In this document: positions 25,926 to 36,594 of the stretch, piece by piece
Layout of the letters: the number at the start of each line of letters is the position of its first letter
How positions within the stretch are numbered: position 1 is the stretch's first letter
Assembly (NCBI RefSeq): GCF_022832435.1
Contig: NZ_JALHLF010000003.1
Coordinates: forward strand, 19,327 to 83,326
Source of the DNA: Novosphingobium organovorum
Lineage (GTDB): Bacteria; Pseudomonadota; Alphaproteobacteria; Sphingomonadales; Sphingomonadaceae
Length of the DNA: 64,000 nucleotides
Direction: 5' to 3'
Notes under the pieces: model-generated
Told to the model about the DNA's origin: nothing
Database searches by the model: none
Seen by the model: only the letters and a program-made list of their open reading frames with translations
Made by a program: the position numbers and the translations under genes

Positions 25926-27251
25926 TCAGGCGCCCTTGCTGGCGGCGAAGGCTGCCCACAGGTCCGCGACCGGCTTGGTCGCGCCGGTCACCTTGGCGAA
26001 GCTCGCCTGCGCGTCGGCGTACTTGCCTTCGCGAACCTGCGCGATGCCCAGGCGCATGGCGACCTTGTTGGCATCGACGCCAGGCATGGCCAGAGCGCGC
26101 GCATAGAACCCTTCGGCCTTGGCGGGCTGGTCGTAGCTCAGGAACACGTCGCCCGCATCGGTCAGCACCTTGACCGAGGCACCGGGCTTGTTGGCTTCGG
26201 CTTCCTGGCCGGGAAGCGAGGCCCTGTCGGACTTGGCGCGCGCTTCGGTGTCGGCCTTTTCGGTGCCCAGATCCGATGCGGCCAGCTTGCCCTTGGCAAG
26301 GCCGGCGTCCATCACCTTGAGCGCTTCGCCCGGATAGGCGCGCGGATCGGCATCCTCGAGGTATTCGAGGAAGTCACGCTTTTCCTTGAGCGCGCCGGCA
26401 TCGAACATCAGGCGCATGAGATCGAGGTTCTGCGCGGGCGGCAGGCTGGTCAGCTCGCGGATCATCGCGGCGGTCACGTACCATACGTCGGGCGAGGGAT
26501 AGTTCTTGCCCAGCAGCGGCGAATACTGTGCGACGGTGGCCAGGTCCTTGGCGTCGAACGCGGTCTGCAGCGCGCGGCGCAGCAGCGTTTCGTTCGGCTT
26601 TTCGCCCGCGGCGATCTCGGCGTCGAGCTTGGCCTTGATGATCTGGTTGGCCGAGGCGGTGTCGCCGCTCTGGCGGTAGGCTTCGGCGATCAACATGTCG
26701 ATATCGTTCTGCTGCGCGACGAAACCGGCGTCCTTGGCCGCCTTGAGGTACTGGATCGCGTGCGGCCAGTCCTTGGTGTTGAAGTAGCTCGCGCCGATTT
26801 CGTAGTTGAGCGCGCCGGCATCCTTGGCATCGACCTTGCCGCTCTCGAGGCGCAGCTGCGAGGCGTGGATCTTGAGCGCGTCATCCTGCGAGACGATCGC
26901 GAAGAAGCGCATCATGTCACCCAGCAGGTTCTTCTCGTCACCCGACTTGGCCAGTTCCTCGGCCTTCGCGAACGCGCCCTTGGCATCGCCGCCAAGCTCG
27001 GTGTTGATCGTGTCGGCGGCGGCCTTGATGGTGGTCTCGTTCGGGGTCGCGGTCAGCGCGGTGCGCCCCGCCTGCACGGCCTTCTGGATCGGCATCACCG
27101 CTTCGACGAACGGCTTGGAGTATTCGCCGGCGGCGCCCTTCTGCTCTTCCTTCTTCTTCGCGAAGGCGGCGGTGGGAGCCATGGTGGCGATCATGCCGCC
27201 CGAAAGAGCGACAGCCAGGGCAACTCGGGAAATCAGGAACGTGCGAGCCAT
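25926..27251 (-). CDS. Exported TPR-repeat protein of unknown function
   Basis: A 441-residue protein with a signal peptide (about 1-31, ending PTAAFAKK) and a Lys/Glu-rich stretch right after it. The remainder is helical with tetratricopeptide-like units, for example LNYEIGASYFNTKDWPHAIQYLKAAKDAG, broken here for length at about residues 147-176, and a C-terminal pair ending in REGKYADAQASFAKV. TPRs are protein-interaction scaffolds. The likely location is periplasmic. It is conserved in style with sphingomonad homologues I recall as hypothetical proteins. It is divergent from gyrA. Confidence 0.78.
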   Translation of the reverse strand: MARTFLISRVALAVALSGGMIATMAPTAAFAKKKEEQKGAAGEYSKPFVEAVMPIQKAVQAGRTALTATPNETTIKAAADTINTELGGDAKGAFAKAEELAKSGDEKNLLGDMMRFFAIVSQDDALKIHASQLRLESGKVDAKDAGALNYEIGASYFNTKDWPHAIQYLKAAKDAGFVAQQNDIDMLIAEAYRQSGDTASANQIIKAKLDAEIAAGEKPNETLLRRALQTAFDAKDLATVAQYSPLLGKNYPSPDVWYVTAAMIRELTSLPPAQNLDLMRLMFDAGALKEKRDFLEYLEDADPRAYPGEALKVMDAGLAKGKLAASDLGTEKADTEARAKSDRASLPGQEAEANKPGASVKVLTDAGDVFLSYDQPAKAEGFYARALAMPGVDANKVAMRLGIAQVREGKYADAQASFAKVTGATKPVADLWAAFAASKGA

Positions 27252-27625
27252 AAACAGGCTAACTCCTCTTGTGCGACAGGAAGGCGCGCCGTTGCGCGAT
27301 ACTCCCGGAAAAAATCGGCTTACGTGCCGCGTGATGGCGGCGAAATTTCAAATTGGCAACCGTTGCGGCGCAATAGGCTTCACCGGCTGAACGCGTATTG
27401 AATGCCGCTGGTCGCATCAACGGGGCTCGGCTCGTCGCACCGGCAAGGCGGCGTAGCCTTGCAGGTACCCCTTTCGGCGCGAAAAAGCGGCGCTCCGCCC
27501 TTGAATTTGTGGAAAAGAGCGCCCCAAACGGCCCCTCGGGCAAGGTTGCAGTGGCAATCGCCCATGCCATGCCCTAGGGCAGACTATCCGTTCTGGAAAA
27601 TTGCAGCAAAAGACGACAAAAGCGC
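27252..27625. other. Divergent control region between the TPR protein and gyrA
   Basis: These 374 bases separate two divergent starts and should hold both promoters. The stretch is locally AT-richer around 27335-27360 and 27500-27520. Several short open frames cross it on both strands, but none has a plausible protein pattern or ribosome site. I see no convincing hairpin, riboswitch or repeat. Confidence 0.5.
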
Positions 27626-30412
27626 GTGAGCGACGACACCGAAAAGACACCGCCGAGTGGCCCCGAGGGCGAATACGCCCGCGTCGACATCGTCGATGAA
27701 ATGAAGTCGAGCTATCTCGATTACGCGATGAGCGTGATCGTGAGCCGCGCGCTCCCCGACGTGCGCGACGGTCTCAAGCCGGTGCACCGGCGCATTCTCT
27801 ACGCGTGCCAGGAAGCGGGCTATGTCGCGGGCAAGCCGTATCGCAAGTCGAGCCGCATCGTCGGTGACGTCATGGGTAAGTACCACCCCCATGGCGACAG
27901 CGCGATCTACGACGCGCTGGCCCGTCTGACCCAGCCCTGGTCGATGCGCCTGCCGCTGGTCGATGGCCAGGGCAACTTCGGTTCGATGGACCCCGATCCG
28001 CCGGCCGCGATGCGTTACACCGAGGCCCGCCTCGACAAGAGCGCCAACGAACTGCTGTCCGACATCGACAAGAACACGGTCGATTTCGCAGACAACTACG
28101 ACGGTTCGGAAAGCGAACCCACCGTTCTTCCCGCCCGCTTCCCCAACCTGCTGGTCAACGGCGCGGGTGGTATCGCGGTCGGCATGGCGACGAACATTCC
28201 GCCGCACAATCTGGGCGAAGTGATCGACGGCTGTTTTGCCCTGATGGACAATCCCGCGACCACGGTCGAGGAACTGTGCGAAATCATTCCGGGCCCCGAC
28301 TTCCCGACCGCACCGCTGATCCTGGGCAAGAGCGGCGCGCGCAACGCCTATGTCACCGGGCGCGGCTCGATCGTCCAGCGCTGCCGCCATGAAATCGAGG
28401 AAGGTCGCGGCGATCGTCGCTCGATCGTGCTCACCTCGATCCCCTATCAGGTCGGCAAGAACAACCTCGTCGAAAAGATCGCCGAAGCGGCCAAGGACAA
28501 GCGCATCGAGGGTGTCTCGGACATTCGCGACGAGTCCAACCGCGAAGGCGTGCGCGTGGTCATCGACCTCAAGCGGGACGCTTCGCCCGAGGTCGTGCTG
28601 AACCAAGTCTGGCGCAACACGCCCGCGCAGTCGAACTTCGCGGCCAACATGCTCGCCATTCGCGGTGGCCGCCCGGAAATCATGTCGCTGCGCGACATCC
28701 TCAAGGCCTTCATCACCTTCCGCGAGGAAGTGATCACCCGGCGTACCAAGTTCGAATTGAACAAGGCGCGCGACCGGGCGCATATCTTGCTCGGCCTCGT
28801 CGTCGCGGTGTCCAACCTCGATGAAGTGGTGCGCATCATCCGTGGCTCGCCCAACCCGGCCGAAGCGCGCGCCAAGCTGATCGCCAAGGAGTGGCCGATC
28901 GGCGAGATCGCGCCCTATATCCGCCTGGTCGAGGCGATCGAGCCCAACGCCGAGGAATCGGGCGGTGTCTACCGCTTGTCCGAAATCCAGGTGCGCGCCA
29001 TCCTCGACCTGCGCCTGCACCGCCTGACCGCGCTCGGCCGCGACGAGATCGGCGACGAGCTCAAGCAGCTGGCCGCCGCGATCGAGGAATACCTCTCGAT
29101 CCTGGCCGATCGGGTAAAGCTCTACGAAGTCATGCGCGGTGAATTGAAGGCCGTGCGCGACGCCTATGCGACCCCGCGCCTGTCCGAGATCACCGCCGCT
29201 TTCGACGGGATCGACGACGAAGACCTGATCGAGCGCGAGGATATGGTCGTGACCGTCACCATGGACGGCTACATCAAGCGCACCCCGCTTTCGACCTTCC
29301 GCGCCCAGGCGCGCGGCGGCAAGGGCCGTGCGGGCATGGCGACCAAGGACGAGGATGCGGTGACGACGATGTTCGTCACCTCGACGCACAACCCCGTGCT
29401 GTTCTTCTCGACCGCGGGCAAGGTTTACCGTCTCAAGGTCTATCGCCTTCCCGAAGGCGGTCCGGCAACGCGCGGTCGACCGATCGTCAACATGTTGCCA
29501 GCGCTGGACAAGGACGAAACGATCCAGACCGTCCTCGCCCTCCCCGAGGACGAGGACGAGTGGGGCAAGCTTTCTGTCGTGTTCGCCACTTCGAAGGGCA
29601 ACGTGCGCCGCAACTCGATGGATTCGTTCGCGAACATTCCCTCGAACGGCAAGTTCGCGATGAAGTTCGACACCAATCCCGACGGCACCCCCGGCGACGA
29701 CTGGCTGATTGGCGTGGCCCTGCTCGACCCAAGCGACGACGTGCTGCTCGCCACGCGCAAGGGCAAGGCCATCCGCTTTGCCGGTGACGACGTGCGCGAG
29801 TTCACGAGCCGCACCTCGACCGGTGTTCGCGGCATGACGCTCAAGGACGACGACCGGGTGATCTCGCTCTCGATCCTGCACCGCGTGGGGACCGATTCGG
29901 ACGAACGCGACGAGTACCTGAAGTTCGCGCCGTGGAAGGGCGAACGCGAAGGCACCTGCGCCCTCCCCGATGATCGCTTTACCGAGCTCGCCGAGCGCGA
30001 ACAGTTCATCCTCACCGTCTGCGCCAACGGTTACGGCAAGATGTCCTCGGCCTACGAGTACCGCCGCACCGGCCGTGGCGGCCAGGGCATCACCAATATC
30101 GATAACATCGCCCGCAACGGCGACGTGGTCGCAAGCTTCCCCGCCACCCGTGAGCAGCAGCTCATGCTGGTCACCGACCAGGCCAAGATGATCCGCCTCC
30201 CGCTCGAGACGATGCGGGTGATCGGGCGCGGTTCGGCCGGTGTTCGCCTGTTCAACGTTGCCAAGGACGAGCATGTCGTCAGCGCGGTCAGCCTGAACGA
30301 AACGAGCGAGGACGACGAAGCCGAAGCGGGCGCCGCCGTCGATGCACCGGTTGCGGGCGACGGACAGGCTCTGCCTCCGGCCAGCGAAAGCGAAGGAGAC
30401 GCCGAGGCATGA
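27626..30412 (+). CDS. gyrA: DNA gyrase subunit A
   Basis: A 928-residue gyrase A, which cuts and rejoins DNA during ATP-driven negative supercoiling. The catalytic Tyr is in AMRYTEARL near residue 130. The quinolone-determining segment reads [10 protein letters not shown], with the Ser and Asp of the susceptible type. The C-terminal beta-pinwheel carries the GyrA box region around [10 protein letters not shown]. The C-terminal tail is acidic and Ala-rich. The start is GTG 27626 with MSDDTEK. The stop overlaps the DUF952 gene start by 4 bases. Confidence 0.97.
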   Translation: MSDDTEKTPPSGPEGEYARVDIVDEMKSSYLDYAMSVIVSRALPDVRDGLKPVHRRILYACQEAGYVAGKPYRKSSRIVGDVMGKYHPHGDSAIYDALARLTQPWSMRLPLVDGQGNFGSMDPDPPAAMRYTEARLDKSANELLSDIDKNTVDFADNYDGSESEPTVLPARFPNLLVNGAGGIAVGMATNIPPHNLGEVIDGCFALMDNPATTVEELCEIIPGPDFPTAPLILGKSGARNAYVTGRGSIVQRCRHEIEEGRGDRRSIVLTSIPYQVGKNNLVEKIAEAAKDKRIEGVSDIRDESNREGVRVVIDLKRDASPEVVLNQVWRNTPAQSNFAANMLAIRGGRPEIMSLRDILKAFITFREEVITRRTKFELNKARDRAHILLGLVVAVSNLDEVVRIIRGSPNPAEARAKLIAKEWPIGEIAPYIRLVEAIEPNAEESGGVYRLSEIQVRAILDLRLHRLTALGRDEIGDELKQLAAAIEEYLSILADRVKLYEVMRGELKAVRDAYATPRLSEITAAFDGIDDEDLIEREDMVVTVTMDGYIKRTPLSTFRAQARGGKGRAGMATKDEDAVTTMFVTSTHNPVLFFSTAGKVYRLKVYRLPEGGPATRGRPIVNMLPALDKDETIQTVLALPEDEDEWGKLSVVFATSKGNVRRNSMDSFANIPSNGKFAMKFDTNPDGTPGDDWLIGVALLDPSDDVLLATRKGKAIRFAGDDVREFTSRTSTGVRGMTLKDDDRVISLSILHRVGTDSDERDEYLKFAPWKGEREGTCALPDDRFTELAEREQFILTVCANGYGKMSSAYEYRRTGRGGQGITNIDNIARNGDVVASFPATREQQLMLVTDQAKMIRLPLETMRVIGRGSAGVRLFNVAKDEHVVSAVSLNETSEDDEAEAGAAVDAPVAGDGQALPPASESEGDAEA

Positions 30413-30777
30413 ACGAAATCGCCTCGACCGGGATCGCCTACAAGATCCTGACCGCCGAGCAGATGGACGAACTGTTGGGCAAAGGCACCTTCGCCGGCGC
30501 ACCGATCGACGTCACCGATGGGTACATTCACCTGTCCGATGCAGGACAGGTGAATGGCACGCTGGACAAGCATTTTGCCGGACAGGACAATCTGTTCCTC
30601 GCCGCGGTCAACCTCGACGCGCTCGAAGGCGCGATCCGTTGGGAAGTCGCGCGTGGCGGGGCGCTGTTCCCGCACCTTTACGGCGAACTGCCGTTGAGCG
30701 CGATCATCGGCTATGGCCCGGTGACGCGTAGCGAAACCGGTGAACTTGTGCTTCCCGGACACGCCGGACAGGCTTGA
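30409..30777 (+). CDS. DUF952 family protein
   Basis: A 122-residue small protein matching the DUF952 pattern: [41 protein letters not shown] and LRWE-like IRWEVARGG with [10 protein letters not shown]. Members are thought to relate to ADP-ribosyl or nucleotide-binding folds, but no activity is established. The ATG overlaps the gyrA stop (ATGA), so it is coupled to gyrA. The codons for HLSDAGQ form a perfect 9-bp-arm palindrome at 30529-30552. Confidence 0.88.
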   Translation: MNEIASTGIAYKILTAEQMDELLGKGTFAGAPIDVTDGYIHLSDAGQVNGTLDKHFAGQDNLFLAAVNLDALEGAIRWEVARGGALFPHLYGELPLSAIIGYGPVTRSETGELVLPGHAGQA

Positions 30778-30829
30778 ACCGCCCGGTTCCACGGGGCCGC
30801 GCGCCGCGTGAACCGGCGGAGGCAGCCTT

Positions 30830-31516
30830 TTAGAAGTTGTCCCAGTCGGTCAGTGCGCGCGCGTGGCGCAGACGCAGTTCGCCGGTCACGCCTGTCGCCA
30901 GGACAAGGTTGCCGAAATAGAACGCCAGCCAGGCAATCGGCGCCTGTCCGTTCTGGGCCGAGAGGTAGTCGGGCACGGTGATCTGCAACACCCCGCCGAA
31001 GACCACCAGCACCCCGCCGATCCCGACGCGCCCTTGCGCGAACGTGCTCATCCACGCGCTCGCAGCCAGGGCGCCGAGCAGCAGGCCATAGAACAGCGGC
31101 ACGCTGGCATCGCTCTGGCTGGCCGCGACATAGCACATGGCCGGGGTCCCCAGCAGCAGCGCCGCAGCGCCTATCCGCCGGTTGAGATCGGGTGTTGCCG
31201 CGCGGTGGCGCAGGAAAAGCGTCAGCCCGGCTGCCCAGCCAAACAGCATCACCATCATCGTCGCGTCGGGAAAGACAGATGAAAGCCCGGTCGCCACGCC
31301 TTCGAGGCCCAGCATGAGCCCGAGCCCTTGCGTGTCGCTGCCCTTGTGGCGCAGCAGCGCATAAGCGGCCAGCAAGCCGAACGGCGCGCCCGACAGCGCC
31401 ATCAGATAGAGCCCTGCAAGCGGCGTGCGGGTCAGCAGGACCCACCCGTAGAGGAACGCCAGCGCCAGGCTGCAAAGCAGCCATGGCCGGCGTTCGATGA
31501 GCGCGCGTCTGGGCAT
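30830..31516 (-). CDS. YhhN/TMEM86-type membrane protein, possible lysoplasmalogenase
   Basis: A 228-residue integral membrane protein with about seven or eight hydrophobic helices. The pattern ALSGAPFGLLAAYALL, then GLEGVATGLSSVFPDATMM and the C-terminal ISVPDYLS-like motif (ITVPDYLSA) fit the YhhN family. Eukaryotic members hydrolyse lysoplasmalogens; the bacterial substrate is uncertain. It is convergent with the gyrA-DUF952 pair and divergent from trmFO. Confidence in family is moderate to good, in activity low. Confidence 0.75.
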   Translation of the reverse strand: MPRRALIERRPWLLCSLALAFLYGWVLLTRTPLAGLYLMALSGAPFGLLAAYALLRHKGSDTQGLGLMLGLEGVATGLSSVFPDATMMVMLFGWAAGLTLFLRHRAATPDLNRRIGAAALLLGTPAMCYVAASQSDASVPLFYGLLLGALAASAWMSTFAQGRVGIGGVLVVFGGVLQITVPDYLSAQNGQAPIAWLAFYFGNLVLATGVTGELRLRHARALTDWDNF

Positions 31517-31717
31517 GGACCTTCGACCCCTTCTTCATTCGAGCGAGCGCCGGTGACGCGCGCCCGTTTGCGCGTCATTCCATGCGCTGTCCTTCAGGAC
31601 AAGTCCCAGGGCGGCAGAAAGCCCCCGCGGCGCCTCGACCAAAGGGGGGGGTAAGCGGTACGTCCCCCACCAATCAGTCCCTTCCCGTCGGCTTGCAGAA
31701 GGGCTAGGCGCGATTTC

Positions 31718-33079
31718 ATGACACAGAAGGTTCACATCATCGGCGGCGGCCTCGCCGGAAGCGAAGCCGCCTGGCAGCTGGCGCGGCGCGGGTTTTCGGT
31801 GCGCCTGTCCGAAATGCGCGGCACGGGCGAGCGCACGCCGGCCCATCAGGGGGACGGGCTTGCCGAACTCGTCTGCTCGAACTCGTTCCGTTCCGACGAT
31901 GACGAAAAGAACGCGGTGGGCTTGCTCCACCATGAAATGCGCGCCTGCGATTCGCTCATCATGGCCGCCGCCCATGTCGCCGCGGTCCCCGCCGGGTCCG
32001 CGCTTGCGGTCGATCGCGAGGTCTTTTCGGCCGAAGTCGAACGCCGCCTGACCGCGCTGCCCAACGTCGAGATCGTGCGCGAGAGGATCGACGTCCTGCC
32101 CACGCAAGGCACCACGATCATCGCCACCGGGCCGCTCACCGCCGAGGCGCTGGCGCACAGCATCGGCGCGGCGACGGGATCGGACAGCCTCGCCTTCTTC
32201 GATGCCATCGCCCCGATCGTCTACCGCGACAGCGTGGACATGGACGTGTGCTGGATGGCCTCGCGCTGGGACAAGCCGTCCAAGACCGGCGGCGGGACCA
32301 AGGACTACATCAACTGCCCGATGAACAAGGAGCAGTACCTCGCCTTTCACCAGGCGCTGATCGACGGCGAAAAGACCGTGTTCAAGGACTGGGAAGCCAG
32401 CACCCCCTATTTCGACGGCTGCATGCCGATCGAGGTCATGGCCGAACGCGGGGTGGAAACGCTGCGCTTCGGGCCGATGAAGCCGGTCGGGCTCGACAAC
32501 CCGCACTGGGCGACCGAGGAACACCCCAACGGACGCTGGCCCTACGCCGTCGTCCAGCTGCGCCAGGACAACAAGCTGGGCACGCTGTTCAACATGGTCG
32601 GCTTCCAGACCAAGCTCAAGCACGCCGAACAGGTGCGCCTGTTCCGCACCATCCCAGGGCTTGAAAACGCCGAATTCGCGCGGCTTGGCGGCCTGCACCG
32701 CAACACCTTCCTCAACTCGCCGGTCCTGCTCGACCGGCAGCTGCGGCTCAGAAGCGCGCCGCACGTTCGCTTCGCCGGCCAGATCACCGGATGCGAGGGC
32801 TATGTCGAAAGTTCGGCCGTAGGGCTCATGGCCGGTCTGATGACGGCCGCCGAACTCGCCGGTCGTCCCTGGACCACGCCGCCGCGCACCACCGCGATGG
32901 GTGCCCTGCTCGCGCACATCACCGGCGATGCCGAGGCCGAGACCTTTCAGCCGATGAACGTCAATTTCGGACTGTTTCCGCCACTCCACGACGTCAAGAA
33001 GAAGGCCCGCAAGGAAGCCTATACCGCCCGTGCCAAGGACGAAATCGGTCCCTGGCTCGAAACGCTCACCCACGCCTGA
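31718..33079 (+). CDS. trmFO: Methylenetetrahydrofolate-tRNA (uracil-54-C5) methyltransferase TrmFO
   Basis: A 453-residue folate- and FAD-dependent enzyme forming ribothymidine at position 54 of tRNA. The FAD-binding N-terminus is [15 protein letters not shown]. The conserved cysteines are in [12 protein letters not shown] and [12 protein letters not shown]. Further motifs are [14 protein letters not shown] and the C-terminal [16 protein letters not shown]. The ATG follows a GC-rich 201-base region containing a short palindrome (31589-31600). Confidence 0.96.
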   Translation: MTQKVHIIGGGLAGSEAAWQLARRGFSVRLSEMRGTGERTPAHQGDGLAELVCSNSFRSDDDEKNAVGLLHHEMRACDSLIMAAAHVAAVPAGSALAVDREVFSAEVERRLTALPNVEIVRERIDVLPTQGTTIIATGPLTAEALAHSIGAATGSDSLAFFDAIAPIVYRDSVDMDVCWMASRWDKPSKTGGGTKDYINCPMNKEQYLAFHQALIDGEKTVFKDWEASTPYFDGCMPIEVMAERGVETLRFGPMKPVGLDNPHWATEEHPNGRWPYAVVQLRQDNKLGTLFNMVGFQTKLKHAEQVRLFRTIPGLENAEFARLGGLHRNTFLNSPVLLDRQLRLRSAPHVRFAGQITGCEGYVESSAVGLMAGLMTAAELAGRPWTTPPRTTAMGALLAHITGDAEAETFQPMNVNFGLFPPLHDVKKKARKEAYTARAKDEIGPWLETLTHA

Positions 33080-33169
33080 GGCCCTTGGCGGGGCGGCTGT
33101 CCAGCGCAAGACCGATTCGCCCTGCCCCCTGTCCAGCGGCAGACACCGTGTGGACAGCCCCCCGCGCGG

Positions 33170-33646
33170 TCACTTGCACGAACAGCGCGGCTTGGGTTTG
33201 GACGGAGGCGGTGCGGTACGGCGAAATTCGGCCGGGGTCAGCCAGTCGTCATGATTGGTATCGGCGTGATCGAACTTGTCGACCGTGGCCACCGCCCATT
33301 CCTCGAACGTCAGCAGGTTGTTGCCGTCCTTGTCGAGCTTGCGGAAAGCCTCGGTGCGGGGCGATAGCATTTCGTTGCGGGTAATGCGGCCGTCGCTGTC
33401 GCGATCGTAGCGGCCAAAACGCTTCTGTTCACGGCTGAGCTCGGTCGCCTCGGGCGGGGCGGGGCCGACCAGCCCGACCATGTCATCGCTGGCGACCGAT
33501 GGGAGCGCATCGGGATCGCCGCTCCGGGTGGGCGCGGCTTCGGGCGGGGGCGCGGCGCGTTCCACTTCCGCGCGTCCCTGCCACCAGAACAGCCCCAGCC
33601 CGACGAGGCACAACGCCCCCAGAGCGCCCAGGACAACCCGGTTCAT
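33170..33646 (-). CDS. Membrane-anchored EF-hand protein
   Basis: A 158-residue protein with an N-terminal signal anchor (about 4-22, VLGALGALCLVGLGLFWW), a Pro/Ala-rich spacer and three EF-hand loops: DRDSDGRITRNE, DKDGNNLLTFEE and DTNHDDWLTPAE. The first two fit calcium-binding loop rules well and the third less well. It ends in CSCK. A periplasmic calcium-binding role is likely from the domain content; the partner is unknown. It is convergent with trmFO. Confidence 0.82.
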   Translation of the reverse strand: MNRVVLGALGALCLVGLGLFWWQGRAEVERAAPPPEAAPTRSGDPDALPSVASDDMVGLVGPAPPEATELSREQKRFGRYDRDSDGRITRNEMLSPRTEAFRKLDKDGNNLLTFEEWAVATVDKFDHADTNHDDWLTPAEFRRTAPPPSKPKPRCSCK

Positions 33647-33712
33647 CGCACACCCCCCTGCTTGCCCGGCAAGGGTGGCGAAGAACGTGCCTTACGTAAA
33701 ATTACAGATCGT

Positions 33713-34426
33713 TCACCGCCCCAGCAGGCCAACGCGAAGCGCCAGCAAAACCGCCCTCGGGGAGCGTGCCGCTTCTTCGGAGCCCTTTGCGTGGCGCCGT
33801 GCGGAGAGAACTTCAAGCACCTTGAGCGGGCGCAGCGCCCTGGGAACTGCCCCGGTGCCCGCGCCGTGCCCCAGTTCGATCAGCGCGGCGACATGCGCGC
33901 GCTCCTCGGCGTTGCGCAGCCGCACGGAAAGATCGGTCAAGCCCCAGGCCAGCCCCATCCGGCGCGCGGCCTCTTCATGTGGCGCACAGCCAACGCAGCG
34001 GGCAAAGGCCGCGAACGCGTCGCCGCGTCCCTGCGCCATCGCCAGGAGCGCCTCGGGCGCGAGCGGTGCCGGACGGGTCAGCGCTTCCCAGCCATCGACC
34101 AGCGCGATCGCGCCGCGGTGATCGCCATCCCAGTGGCGCATCGCGGCGAGCAGCGGTTCGCCGCCCGGCCAGGCCTCGCGGTCCTGCCCCAAGGTCTCGC
34201 GCCACCACGACAGGCGCAACTGCGCGAGCATCGGCTCCTTGGAGTGGCGCAGCAGATTGGCAAGCCGCGCGTCGAGCGCGAACAGACCCAGCGTCGCCAT
34301 GCGATGGGGCTTGGGGGCATAGGCCAGTGCCAGGCGTGCGAGCGGCGAGAGCGATGCGCTGAGCGCATCCTCGATCTGTTCGTCGGACAGGACGGACGGG
34401 CGGGGAGCGGGGCTATCGGTAGACAC
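33713..34426 (-). CDS. Squalene/phytoene-synthase-like protein, probably non-catalytic (NDUFAF6-type)
   Basis: A 237-residue member of the trans-isoprenyl diphosphate synthase fold. LLRHSKEPMLAQLRLSWWRE matches the family's conserved QMRLQWWRD-like helix. The paired Asp-rich DxxxD motifs required by squalene and phytoene synthases are not visible, so it resembles the NDUFAF6 (complex I assembly) branch. No carotenoid or hopanoid genes are near. The start is taken as GTG 34426 with GAGG about 8 bases upstream. Confidence 0.72.
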   Translation of the reverse strand: MSTDSPAPRPSVLSDEQIEDALSASLSPLARLALAYAPKPHRMATLGLFALDARLANLLRHSKEPMLAQLRLSWWRETLGQDREAWPGGEPLLAAMRHWDGDHRGAIALVDGWEALTRPAPLAPEALLAMAQGRGDAFAAFARCVGCAPHEEAARRMGLAWGLTDLSVRLRNAEERAHVAALIELGHGAGTGAVPRALRPLKVLEVLSARRHAKGSEEAARSPRAVLLALRVGLLGR

Positions 34427-34644
34427 AGTCCGCCTCTTACCCGTGCGCGTTAAGGTTTCAAGAGCCGTCAACCCCACGACCGCCACAAGCGGGTGCGTGC
34501 GCGACCCCGCCGAAAGCGGCCTTGTCTGCAATGTTTGACTGCAATCGATATCATTCGCCCTTTCCCTAGCTGCCCAAGCCTCCCTGTTAACCGTTGTTTT
34601 GGCGCTATTGTTAGGGTTTTAGGCCTATCGCCGGGGGCGACATC

Positions 34645-36594
34645 GTGGCGGACGTTTACCAAGCAATGATTTTCAAGGGGCGCAGGCGGATAGGGTTCGC
34701 GACCGGGCGGGCGAAGCGGGGCGTGCGCGCCCTGCTGCGGAGCCTTGCGGGCAACACGTTCATGATCTTTGCCGCCGCCATCGCGCCGCTGCTTGCCCTG
34801 GTCGGCGGCGGGATCGACATGGGGCGCAGCTATCTTTCCGAAACCCGCCTCCAGCAGGCCTGCGATTCGGGTGTGCTTGCAGCGCGCAAGGCGCTCGGTT
34901 CGCAAGTGGTCACCACCGGCACCGTCCCTTCGAGCGTGTCGGTGATCGGCAACCGTTTCTTCAATCTCAATTTCGCCAGCGGCGCCTACGGTTCGACCGC
35001 GCGCCGCTTCGCCATGACGCTGGGCAGCGACTACACCCTCTCGGGCACGGCCAGCGCTTCGGTGCCGACAACCATCATGCGCGTGTTCGGACAGGACGCC
35101 ATCGACGTAAAGGTCGCCTGCGCGGCCAAGCTCAACTATTCAAACACCGACGTGATGATGGTGCTCGATACCACCGGATCGATGGCGCAGACCAATTCGG
35201 GCGACAGCCAGTCCAAGATCGCGATCCTGCGTCAGGTTGTGAAGGACTTCTACGCCCAGCTCGAAGGCAGCAAGACCCCCGGCGTGCGCATCCGCTTCGG
35301 CTTCGTGCCCTATTCGACCAACGTCAACGTCGGCTACCTGCTCAAGTCCGAATGGCTCGTCGACACCGGGTCCTACGAAGGGCGCGTGGCCAAGGACACC
35401 GGCAAAGTCGAGACGGTGACCAAGTACAAGTACACCTATACCACGATGAGCGGCACGCAGAGCGCCATCGCCGCCTATTTCGCCGCCGCCTGTCCCGGCA
35501 GCACCGCGACCTGGACGATGATCGCCTACGGATCCGGCAACGGCTACGAAGTATGGGACACCCGCGTCACCGGGACCAGCTACAGCTGCACCAACCACGA
35601 TGGCGGCTACACCGTCACCGGCACCAACTACAATACCTACGTCTACCGCACCCTGAAGCAGCAGGACGGGACCGAGACCAAGGAGGTCTACAAGTGGCAG
35701 TACAAGGCGCTCGACGTCGACGTCAGCGCGCTCAAGGGCTCGACCGGCAGCGCGGCGTACAACGGCGGCACGGTGTGGGTGCGCATGTACGGCAACCCCT
35801 CGCCTACGCCGGACTACATGTCGGCCACGTTCAAGGGCTGCGTCGAGGAACGCGCGACCTACACGATCTCCGACTATGACAATGTCGACCTGACCAAGGC
35901 GCTCGACCTCGACATTGATGCGGTGCCCGATCCGAGCAAGCCGTCGACACAGTGGACCCCGATGCTCCACGAAATCTCGTTCGAGCGCGCGTGGAAGCCG
36001 ACCGGAGGCGCCTGGTCGAAGACCCCGGTGATGACCACCGACGATTACCTCCAGGCCAGCAACTACGGCTTCACCACCTGCCCGGCCAAGGCCCGCAAGC
36101 TGGCCGAGATGACCGCGAGCGAGGTTGCCGCCTACGTCGATGCGCTCAGCCCCGATGGCAATACGTACCACGACGTCGGCATGATCTGGGGCGGCCGCCT
36201 GCTCTCGCCCACCGGGCTGTTTGCCGCGGAAAACGCCGATCTCGGCAGCGCCGCAACCTCGCGTCACATGATCTTTCTGACCGATGGGGAAACCGCGCCG
36301 TCCGAGTTCAGCTACGGCACCTATGGCATCGAGCCGCTGAGCCAGCGGCGCTGGTCATCCTCCTCGCCCTACACGCTCACGCAAACGGTCGAGAAGCGCT
36401 TCACCTTTGCGTGCAACGAGGTCAAGAAACGCAACATCACGGTGTGGGTGATCGGCTTTGGCACGCAGATGACCGACATGCTCAAGAACTGCGCGGGCAA
36501 CGGCCACTGGTACCAGGCGGACAACGCCGTCCAGCTCAACGCCGCCTTTGCCTCGATCGCCAAGTCGATGGGCGATATCAGGATCGTGAAATGA
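34645..36594 (+). CDS. TadG-like protein with von Willebrand A domain
   Basis: A 649-residue protein. The N-terminal class III pseudopilin-like segment has a basic region, then a hydrophobic helix (about 38-56) followed by the RSYLSETRLQQACDSG helix typical of TadG. The VWA domain begins around 168 with the metal site DTTGSM (175-180). A large Tyr/Thr/Ser-rich insert fills about 240-420 before the VWA core resumes with MIFLTDGETAPS. The GTG start at 34645 has GGGGG about 7 bases upstream; ATG 34666 is an alternative. It heads a run of three Tad-like genes coupled by overlaps. Confidence 0.85.
   Translation: MADVYQAMIFKGRRRIGFATGRAKRGVRALLRSLAGNTFMIFAAAIAPLLALVGGGIDMGRSYLSETRLQQACDSGVLAARKALGSQVVTTGTVPSSVSVIGNRFFNLNFASGAYGSTARRFAMTLGSDYTLSGTASASVPTTIMRVFGQDAIDVKVACAAKLNYSNTDVMMVLDTTGSMAQTNSGDSQSKIAILRQVVKDFYAQLEGSKTPGVRIRFGFVPYSTNVNVGYLLKSEWLVDTGSYEGRVAKDTGKVETVTKYKYTYTTMSGTQSAIAAYFAAACPGSTATWTMIAYGSGNGYEVWDTRVTGTSYSCTNHDGGYTVTGTNYNTYVYRTLKQQDGTETKEVYKWQYKALDVDVSALKGSTGSAAYNGGTVWVRMYGNPSPTPDYMSATFKGCVEERATYTISDYDNVDLTKALDLDIDAVPDPSKPSTQWTPMLHEISFERAWKPTGGAWSKTPVMTTDDYLQASNYGFTTCPAKARKLAEMTASEVAAYVDALSPDGNTYHDVGMIWGGRLLSPTGLFAAENADLGSAATSRHMIFLTDGETAPSEFSYGTYGIEPLSQRRWSSSSPYTLTQTVEKRFTFACNEVKKRNITVWVIGFGTQMTDMLKNCAGNGHWYQADNAVQLNAAFASIAKSMGDIRIVK

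Noticed and set aside
27584..30502. 972-codon open frame on the - strand opposite gyrA
   Set aside because: Same composition artefact. gyrA on the + strand is complete and unmistakable.
31601..31717. Possible leader peptide or riboswitch upstream of trmFO
   Set aside because: The region has a G8 run and C-rich stretch but no recognisable leader or riboswitch fold.
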